DNA from: Bacteroidales bacterium UBA4345
GTDB lineage: Bacteria; Bacteroidota; Bacteroidia; Bacteroidales; Paludibacteraceae
Direction: 5' to 3'
Length of the DNA stretch: 28,346 nt
Assembly (NCBI GenBank): GCA_002396385.1
Contig: DGTD01000048.1
Location: 1-28,346 of the forward strand
Shown here in pieces: positions 23,128 to 28,346 of the stretch (position 1 is its first letter; every line of letters starts with the position of its first letter). Made by a program: the position numbers and the translations under genes. Under the pieces are notes generated by a model. The model searched no databases, was not told the DNA's origin, and worked only from the letters and a program-made list of their open reading frames with translations.

Positions 23128-23757
23128 TTATTCCTCCTCAATCTTTAACATTTTATCATTATCTTCATCATCGTCGTCTTCGTCATCGTCGATGTCTACA
23201 TTGTCAAGAACGTCGTCGAACAAGCCGCCGTTTCCGTTGTTCATCAACATAGACATTGCCATCATCTGACCAAGGTTTCCTCCCATTAGTCCGTTACCTT
23301 CTGTTTTTCCGTTTCCCATCATCTGGCTGATCATCATCATCTTCATGACTTTTCCGAATCCCTTCTTCCCATTGAAGGTGTTGCCCAGTAGAGATACAAT
23401 CTTGCCGTAGAAGAATACGTTACCCATAAAGACGTGGCGCTCTGGCACAATTTGTTTTATTTCAGAGGTCTCGTAGTCTATTGCGGTAATTATTTTTTTC
23501 GTAGCTTCAATCACGCATTTCGGTTTCCCGTCTACCAAGATGATGTCGCCTGCCTTTACCTTCATTGTCGGCATCACAAAGAAGAAGTCACAACCCAGGT
23601 CGAAGCAGAAGTTGTTGACGTTTGTGAGTGTACCGTTCTTGACACTGTAAGTTTTGTAACCACTGCTGGTTTTGATTGCAATGTTGCCGTTGATAGTTAT
23701 GCGGCACATGCCGTTGGCGATTTTGCCAAATTTTCCGTTGAAAGCTTGTGTATCCAT
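23128..23757 (-). CDS. Unknown protein: beta-rich domain, Met/Gly/Asn-rich linker, acidic tail
   Basis: I cannot assign a function to this 209-residue protein. Residues 1-125 look like a compact beta-rich domain (FGKIANGMCRITINGNIAIK, then SSGYKTYSVKNGTLTN, AGDIILVDGKPKCVI and VPERHVFMGNVFFYGKI). Residues about 135-180 are low-complexity and Met/Gly/Asn-rich (MKMMMISQMMGNG, MMAMSMLMNNGNGG). The tail is very acidic (DDVLDNVDIDDDEDDDDE). No signal peptide is present. It is first in an operon with VWA and PurA-like genes, behind a strong promoter. The tail could bind metal or a basic partner, and the Met-rich part could drive self-assembly; both are guesses. Confidence 0.82.
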   Translation of the reverse strand: MDTQAFNGKFGKIANGMCRITINGNIAIKTSSGYKTYSVKNGTLTNVNNFCFDLGCDFFFVMPTMKVKAGDIILVDGKPKCVIEATKKIITAIDYETSEIKQIVPERHVFMGNVFFYGKIVSLLGNTFNGKKGFGKVMKMMMISQMMGNGKTEGNGLMGGNLGQMMAMSMLMNNGNGGLFDDVLDNVDIDDDEDDDDEDNDKMLKIEEE

Positions 23758-23793
23758 ATTCTATATTGTTTAGTTTGTGTATTTATTACACTG

Positions 23794-23823
23794 CAAATTT
23801 AGATATAATTTCTGTATTTCCAA
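23794..23823 (-). promoter_or_regulatory. Promoter of the VWA/PurA-like operon
   Basis: On the minus strand TTG (23823-23821), a 19-base spacer and TAAATTTG (23801-23794) give a full consensus match. It is one of the best promoters in the window and shows that the three genes are a separate unit from the ammonia-lyase operon. Confidence 0.78.
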
Positions 23824-23958
23824 TATTATTCGTGTATTTTTTACGCAAAAGAATTTAATTATTTGAAAATAAGCAACTTTTTTGTCTGTTTGTGGGGAAA
23901 GTTCGAAAGTTTTAGGCGGTTTTAAAAAGTATAAAGTTTGTTGTCAGGACTATAGTTG

Positions 23959-24660
23959 TCAGTATTTGAAGACCACCCAGTTCGAACCGCGGTAAAACGA
24001 GTGCTGCATATTCAGGCTCCCGTCTTCGTTCCGCCACCATCCGTGGTTGTAGTCTTGTCCCATCTCCATATAGAGCGCATTGTCGAGGTCTAGTTTGTCT
24101 AGTTCATCCATAAATCGTCCGCGTGGCATGGCGTATTTTGTCTCAAAAAAGAAGAGTCTTCCCTGCTTGTCACAAAGGACCCTGTAGTTTGCAACCCATT
24201 CGGGACCTCTAGGGAATTTTTCCTGTACTTTTTTGTCTGCTATCACCAAACACTGCCCATAAGCGCACTGGATGTTGTCAGCCTCCTCTTGTACGGTTCT
24301 GTCATAGCTCTCCTTGTCGAGAATTTTCCATCGGCGGTTTTTGTAGTATACGAATCCGCCTGTGTTGTTTCGGCATGGGAAGCCTTTGTGCAGCTTGCCG
24401 TCGCTGATGTGCCAGCCAGCCACGTTAATATGGTCGAAGTCGGGCTTTATCAATGCCGAGAAGGCAGCCGGAAAGCAAAGAACTACCGATTTGTCGGTGG
24501 TGTCGGGAGCGTCTCCGCAAACTAGATCAATTTTGTTGTAAACGGGGTAGCGGAAAGCAAAACTGTCGGTTTCGGTGCAAAAAGTATATTGGGCATCTGC
24601 CGTGTTAAATAGGAAGATACCAGCCAGAAAGAATATAGTTCGGTATAGTAGTTGCTTCAT
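23959..24660 (-). CDS. Secreted hypothetical protein, last gene of the ammonia-lyase operon
   Basis: The 233-residue protein has a signal peptide (MKQLLYRTIFFLAGIFLFNTADA, cleavage before QYTF). The mature part includes DKSVVLCFPAAFSAL, GWHISDGKLHKG, NNTGGFVYYKNRRWKIL, GQCLVIADKK, and near the end FMDELDKLDLDNALYMEMGQDYNHGWW. The order of these pieces recalls phosphodiester glycosidase (NAGPA/DUF2233) folds, in which a short segment near the C-terminus forms the active site. The match is weak and I would not name it. It starts three bases after the acyltransferase stop, so translation is probably coupled and the product may act on the exported product in the envelope. Confidence 0.8.
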   Translation of the reverse strand: MKQLLYRTIFFLAGIFLFNTADAQYTFCTETDSFAFRYPVYNKIDLVCGDAPDTTDKSVVLCFPAAFSALIKPDFDHINVAGWHISDGKLHKGFPCRNNTGGFVYYKNRRWKILDKESYDRTVQEEADNIQCAYGQCLVIADKKVQEKFPRGPEWVANYRVLCDKQGRLFFFETKYAMPRGRFMDELDKLDLDNALYMEMGQDYNHGWWRNEDGSLNMQHSFYRGSNWVVFKY

Positions 24661-24663
24661 TTG

Positions 24664-25551
24664 CTATTCTTTTTGCCAGAACTGGTAGAAGTTGAACCAC
24701 TGTTCCGGATGAATTTTCATTCGTTGCTCCAGTACGGAAATGTACTGGTCTAGCAGTTGCATTTCCTGTTTTTTCTCTGCGTTTCGTTTGGGTGCTTCTG
24801 CAAAAAAGAAGTTAAAACTATAGCGGAGGGTGTCTTCCTTCTCTGAGAAATAGAAAACCACAGGCAGATGCATACGTGATGCGATTAGGAACGGACCTGC
24901 TGGAAATTTGGCGGAATGCCCCATCAAATCGTGCTGGAGAACCTTGTTGTCGTTTATGTAGCGGTCGCCTTGGAAACAAACATATTCTCCGTTGTCGAGT
25001 GCGGCCTTGATGTTGAATATGGTGGCCATCTCGTCCTCGTTCACCGGTATGACTTTGTAATTCCTCCCGCCGGTCAGTTCTTCTACCTGGGCTTTTATCT
25101 TTTGGTATTCGGCATCGTACATAACAATGTTGATTTTTTTACTGTAGTCGCCGAAAAACTGACCGCCTAAGGCCCAATGCCCGAAGTGGGCCCCTATCAT
25201 AACAACTCCCTTCCCACTGTTTAAAATGTCGAGGAATTGGTCGTAATTGTTGAAGTCGTATTTGAAATTTTTCTCATAGCCTGATGGCGCCGCCATTTTG
25301 TCGATGATGATTTGGCCGAAACGGTAATAGTGTTTCAGTACCATCAGCATGGCTTTTAACCGGCTTTTGTGGTGTATGTGTCGCCAATACCACCAACTGG
25401 CTTTGGTTCCTTTCGGCGCAAAGGGTACAAAGTAGGGTACCACAAAAAGTAAAAGGGCGTAGGCAGCTTTGAGGCCGCAGTGCTTAATGAGGGCTATAAA
25501 TATTCGGTAGCCTAGCGAACCTCCTCGTGTTTTCCCTTTCCATTCTGGCAT
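24664..25551 (-). CDS. LpxL/HtrB-family lysophospholipid acyltransferase-like protein
   Basis: The 295-residue protein resembles lipid A lauroyl/myristoyl acyltransferases: a hydrophobic anchor near 27-45, then VVMIGAHFGHWALGGQFFG, FQGDRYINDN (the second conserved block, GDR) and FPAGPFLIASRMHLPVVFYF. In active enzymes the first block is HxxxxD/E. Here His122 is followed at +5 by Ala127 (HFGHWA), so the catalytic acid seems lost unless another residue serves. The GDR block is intact. In aryl polyene and flexirubin clusters members of this family attach the acyl product to a lipid. It lies nine bases behind the ACP gene. Confidence 0.88.
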   Translation of the reverse strand: MPEWKGKTRGGSLGYRIFIALIKHCGLKAAYALLLFVVPYFVPFAPKGTKASWWYWRHIHHKSRLKAMLMVLKHYYRFGQIIIDKMAAPSGYEKNFKYDFNNYDQFLDILNSGKGVVMIGAHFGHWALGGQFFGDYSKKINIVMYDAEYQKIKAQVEELTGGRNYKVIPVNEDEMATIFNIKAALDNGEYVCFQGDRYINDNKVLQHDLMGHSAKFPAGPFLIASRMHLPVVFYFSEKEDTLRYSFNFFFAEAPKRNAEKKQEMQLLDQYISVLEQRMKIHPEQWFNFYQFWQKE

Positions 25552-25560
25552 TGCGCTTAA

Positions 25561-25806
25561 TTATTTGTTAATACGTTCCTCTAGGAATTTGTAGAGGTCG
25601 TTAAATGTCTTGACACTGGCAAAGTCTTCCTTTGCTGTTTTTATTCCAAATAGTTTCTCAATCAGCACAATCACGTCAACCAAATCCAGACTGTCAATTT
25701 CCAGTACGTCGTATAGATTCCCGTCTGCAGAAAATGTAGACGGGTCTTTTTCGAATTCGTCGGCTAGAGCGCTGTTTATGTTTTTTATAATAATCTCTCT
25801 ATCCAT
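25561..25806 (-). CDS. Acyl carrier protein
   Basis: The 81-residue acidic protein has the phosphopantetheine attachment motif EIDSLDLVD with Ser39. Four-helix ACP spacing is intact (DLVDVIVLIEKLFGI, then KTFNDLYKFLEERI). It is a pathway-specific ACP rather than the fatty-acid-synthesis one, judging from its divergence from the usual GADSLDTVE and its place between fabG-like and acyltransferase genes. It probably carries the cinnamoyl-type starter or the growing chain. Confidence 0.93.
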   Translation of the reverse strand: MDREIIIKNINSALADEFEKDPSTFSADGNLYDVLEIDSLDLVDVIVLIEKLFGIKTAKEDFASVKTFNDLYKFLEERINK

Positions 25807-25823
25807 AGAAAAACAGGTAATTT

Positions 25824-26552
25824 TTAGGTGTAGAGACCTCCGTTGACTGATATGGCTTGCCCTGTGACGTATGCGGCTTCTTTTGATGCAAGGAAGCCTA
25901 CAACAGCAGCTACTTCTTCTGGAGTTCCGAAGCGGTTGGCCGGAATCTGTTTCTTGAGTTCTGCCTCATCAAGATCTTTTGTCATATCTGTTTGTATGAA
26001 TCCAGGACAGATGGCGTTAACGGTAACGTTTTTGCGGGCAACTTCTTGTGCCAATGCTTTTGTCGCGCCAATAAGTCCGCTCTTGGCAGCCGAATAGTTG
26101 GTTTGTCCGGGAAGTCCTTTTAATCCAGATAGGGATGACATGTTGATGATGCGGCCGAATTTTTTGATGAGCATATCTTTCAACAGAGCCCGTGTCACAT
26201 ACATGAAACCATAAAGGGTAGTGTCAAGAACGCTGCTCCATTCTTCGTCGGTCATCCACATCAGCATGTTGTCGTGGCGGATGCCTGCATTATTTACAAG
26301 GACGCTTATATATTCGCCTTTGTGGGCTTCTTGCCATTTGCTGATGGCGGTTTCTACCGATTCCTTATTGGCAACGTCAAATGGGAGAAGCTCGCCGTCG
26401 CTGCCAGCTTCTTTTACGGCTTCGAGGGTGGCTTCTGCCTCCGCTGCATTGCTTCTGTAATTGATAACGATATAGTAACCCATCTGGGCCAGCTTGATGG
26501 CGCAAGCGCGGCCAATGCCGCGGGAACCGCCTGTAATAAGTGCTATGTCCAT
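25824..26552 (-). CDS. 3-oxoacyl-ACP reductase, FabG-like
   Basis: This 242-residue short-chain dehydrogenase has the NADPH site TGGSRGIGRA (7-16), NNAG (87-90), and a catalytic Ser in NMSSLSG together with Tyr153 and Lys157 (YSAAK). PGFIQTDMT and the C-terminal VTGQAISVNGGLYT are standard for FabG. It reduces 3-oxoacyl-ACP to 3-hydroxyacyl-ACP. It sits in an operon between the ammonia-lyase and an ACP, spaced 16 and 17 bases, so it more likely serves the dedicated polyene-like pathway than bulk fatty acid synthesis. Confidence 0.93.
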   Translation of the reverse strand: MDIALITGGSRGIGRACAIKLAQMGYYIVINYRSNAAEAEATLEAVKEAGSDGELLPFDVANKESVETAISKWQEAHKGEYISVLVNNAGIRHDNMLMWMTDEEWSSVLDTTLYGFMYVTRALLKDMLIKKFGRIINMSSLSGLKGLPGQTNYSAAKSGLIGATKALAQEVARKNVTVNAICPGFIQTDMTKDLDEAELKKQIPANRFGTPEEVAAVVGFLASKEAAYVTGQAISVNGGLYT

Positions 26553-26568
26553 AGTTTGTTGCTTGTCT

Positions 26569-28101
26569 TTAGTTTCTGATATCTGCTTTCTTTAGGTATT
26601 CTTCTACCGCTGCTACAGATGTGTACAGCGGATAGTCTTCTGTGAAGACTGGGAATATCTTACGGACTTCGTCGTATACTTTGCGGGTTGCTGGGGCCAA
26701 CTTGTCCTGTATTTTCAAATAGTCGACAGCCTGTGCCATGGTCATATAGTGGATAGCCATAACCTGGAAGGCATTGTTGATGACGCGTTTTGCAATGAGC
26801 GCCGAATTGGTGCCCATACTTACAATGTCTTGGTTGTCGTTGTTGTTTGGTATCGAGTGCACATACATTGGATTCGAGAGCGTTTGGCACTCGGCTGTGG
26901 TGCTGGTTGCCGTGAATTGTGAAGCCTGGAGGCCGTAGTTGAGCCCCAGGGTGCCTAAATTCACGAAAGGAGGCAGAATGCCGCCGTTGATGCGGTCGTG
27001 GAACAGGTAGTTCATTTGGCGTTCCATCGTCATCGTCATTTTTGTAACCGCCATCTTTAGTTTGTCCATCTCGAAACTTACGTAGTCGCCATGGAAGTTT
27101 CCTCCATGGTAGACGTTTTGTGTGGCAACGTCTACGATTGGATTGTCGCAGGCCGAATTGACCTCATTTTCCAGAACCCGTGCGGTGTTTTCTATGGTTT
27201 CAAGTATAGGCCCCATAATTTGAGGAATGCAGCGTAGCGAATAGTAAGGCTGCACCTTGTGCTTGAACACTTTTTCCTCATGGTGCTTGTACATCTCGTT
27301 CTCGCGTTTCAGCATGCAACCGCTGCCTGTGGCAATTTCACGTAGTTTTGCTGCTACTTTTTGCTGCCCCTGCTGTCTCCTTACCCCGTTAAGGGTTTCG
27401 CTCATCAGGTCGTCGAAAGAAGATACAATCTCGTTGACGAGGACTGATGCGGTAAGCGCCCAGTGGAACAGACGCTGTGCGTTAAAGAGGTTGACTAACC
27501 CTATACCCGTCATAAACGAGGTGCCGTTGGTGATGGACAAACCTTCGCGAATGTGTATTCCGAATGGTTTGATTCCCAACTCTTTCAGTACTTTGCCAGA
27601 ATCCTGCCATTCGCCGTTGTAGTTGACCTTCCCCTCGCCGATAAGTGTCAGGGCAAGGTGTGCCAGTTGGACGAGGTCGCCGCTTGCACCTACACTTCCG
27701 TGTTCGGGAATGAAAGGTATAATGTTGTTGTTAATGAATGAAAGCAACAAATTGACTACTTCGGGATGAACACCGCTTTGGGCCTGCAAAAAAGTTCCCA
27801 GACGGGCTATCATTGCAGCTTTGACATAGATGTTGGGAAGAGGCTCGCCTGCTCCGGTGGCATGGCTGCGGATGATGTTGTACTGCAAGGCTGTCCTGTC
27901 TTCCTCGCTTACACGGTATTGGGCCATAGGACCGAAGCCCGTGTTGATGCCGTATATAATCCTTTCGTGAGAAAAACGGTCAAGAAAATCATAGCATTCT
28001 TGAATCTTGCTTATTGTGTTTCCGCTGATTGCTAATTTTTTGCCACCAAAAAGAATCTCTTTGATGATTTGCAATGACAGATAATCCTCTTCTTGTGTCA
28101 T
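26569..28101 (-). CDS. Aromatic amino acid ammonia-lyase (FjTAL-like tyrosine ammonia-lyase)
   Basis: This 510-residue MIO-dependent lyase of the HAL/PAL/TAL family eliminates ammonia from an aromatic amino acid. The MIO triad Ala139-Ser140-Gly141 lies in GSVGASGDLVQLAH, and the catalytic Tyr50 is in IIYGINTGFGPMAQYR. NNNDNQDIVSMGTN and YHGGNFHGDY are also intact. From memory it follows closely the sequence of Flavobacterium johnsoniae tyrosine ammonia-lyase, including MAQYR and DLVQL, which differ from true histidine ammonia-lyase (DLAPL). The likely product is 4-coumarate, the starter of flexirubin or aryl polyene pigments. It is the first gene of a five-gene operon, with no hut genes nearby, supporting TAL over HAL. 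Confidence 0.93.
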   Translation of the reverse strand: MTQEEDYLSLQIIKEILFGGKKLAISGNTISKIQECYDFLDRFSHERIIYGINTGFGPMAQYRVSEEDRTALQYNIIRSHATGAGEPLPNIYVKAAMIARLGTFLQAQSGVHPEVVNLLLSFINNNIIPFIPEHGSVGASGDLVQLAHLALTLIGEGKVNYNGEWQDSGKVLKELGIKPFGIHIREGLSITNGTSFMTGIGLVNLFNAQRLFHWALTASVLVNEIVSSFDDLMSETLNGVRRQQGQQKVAAKLREIATGSGCMLKRENEMYKHHEEKVFKHKVQPYYSLRCIPQIMGPILETIENTARVLENEVNSACDNPIVDVATQNVYHGGNFHGDYVSFEMDKLKMAVTKMTMTMERQMNYLFHDRINGGILPPFVNLGTLGLNYGLQASQFTATSTTAECQTLSNPMYVHSIPNNNDNQDIVSMGTNSALIAKRVINNAFQVMAIHYMTMAQAVDYLKIQDKLAPATRKVYDEVRKIFPVFTEDYPLYTSVAAVEEYLKKADIRN

Positions 28102-28128
28102 CTTTTATTTGTGCGTATTAGTTTTCTG

Positions 28129-28136
28129 CAAATATA
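28129..28136 (-). promoter_or_regulatory. -7 element (TATATTTG) of the ammonia-lyase operon
   Basis: On the minus strand it reads TATATTTG, matching TAnnTTTG, 27 bases before the ATG. No TTG -33 element is seen at the usual distance. Confidence 0.55.
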
Positions 28137-28226
28137 GTTTATTTTGATGATAAAAATGGGACGATGGCATGCCCATTAATTCTTTAATGCCTTCTTTTTT
28201 AGGAATATTTTGCAAATAAACGATAA

Positions 28227-28253
28227 AAGCCTTTCTGCAACGCAGAAAGGCTT
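28227..28253 (-). terminator. Intrinsic terminator of rpsT
   Basis: AAGCCTTTCTGC and GCAGAAAGGCTT form a perfect 12-bp stem with a 3-base loop. On the minus strand it is followed by a weak T-rich tail (TTATCGTTTATTTG). It separates rpsT from the ammonia-lyase operon. Confidence 0.85.
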
Positions 28254-28280
28254 AATATCTCTTTTCCCCTAATTTAGAAC

Positions 28281-28346
28281 TTAGGCTAAAGCATTGACTT
28301 TCTTGGCCAGTTTTGACTTCAAGTTAGCAGCCTTGTTCTTGTGGAT
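28281..28346 (-). CDS. rpsT: Small-subunit ribosomal protein bS20, C-terminal part
   Basis: The last 21 codons are in view, reading IHKNKAANLKSKLAKKVNAL plus a final Ala and a stop at 28281-28283. This is the typical S20 C-terminus (IHKNKAAR.KSRLAKK). The rest of the gene lies beyond the window. Confidence 0.9.
   Translation of the reverse strand: MHKNKAANLKSKLAKKVNALA

Noticed and set aside
26569..28101. Calling the ammonia-lyase hutH
   Set aside because: The motifs MAQYR and DLVQL, the FabG-ACP-acyltransferase operon and the lack of hut genes favour a tyrosine ammonia-lyase.
1..28346. CRISPR array, integrase or insertion sequence
   Set aside because: I saw no regularly spaced repeats, no transposase or recombinase ORF, and no terminal inverted repeats with target duplications. 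Mobility near 600-2700 is only inferred.

Overview
The window looks like a chromosomal segment of a Bacteroidota bacterium, most likely order Bacteroidales. This is inferred from a hybrid two-component regulator, the rpmB-rpmG-DUF4295 trio, DUF5606 and DUF4153 proteins, a FjTAL/flexirubin-type ammonia-lyase, and many promoters of the Bacteroidota form (TTG, 19-20 bases, TAnnTTTG). Most of it is housekeeping sequence with a few accessory islands.

Layout. 1-2700: an accessory left edge with an unknown small protein, a truncated signal-peptide ORF, a PF09820/PF08011-type AAA-ATPase/nuclease, and a GC-rich tail with strong hairpins. 2695-5800: ftsY-rimO, then riboflavin synthase ribE with a terminator. 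5862-6749 (-): a secreted FKBP-like isomerase. 7078-13152: an HTCS regulator and a GH9 glycoside hydrolase, separated by a 444-base leader-like region. 13310-14873: divergent metA (acetyl-CoA-type active site) and pncC. 15078-15696: ribosomal proteins L28, L33 and the DUF4295 protein. 15790-19590: a DUF4153 membrane protein, a DUF5606 protein (-) and an MFS transporter, followed by tRNA-Thr(GGT).

The right third is almost all on the minus strand. 19831-21025 holds a hypothetical protein and an AlkD-like DNA alkylation repair protein. 21127-23757 is a compact three-gene operon with its own strong promoter and terminator. Read 5' to 3' it encodes a Met/Gly/Asn-rich protein with an acidic tail, a VWA protein with a MIDAS-like motif, and a short, divergent adenylosuccinate-synthetase homolog. 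23959-28101 is a five-gene operon: a tyrosine/histidine ammonia-lyase, FabG, ACP, an LpxL-like acyltransferase and a secreted unknown. It resembles the starter and tailoring part of an aryl polyene/flexirubin pathway but has no ketosynthase. The 3' end of rpsT (S20) lies at the right edge.

The best candidate for an undescribed system is the VWA/PurA-like/acidic-tail operon. The ammonia-lyase operon, with its altered acyltransferase motif and secreted partner, comes next. Two places (about 15729-15772 and 21069-21115) show a terminator whose T-tract doubles as the -7 box of the next promoter.
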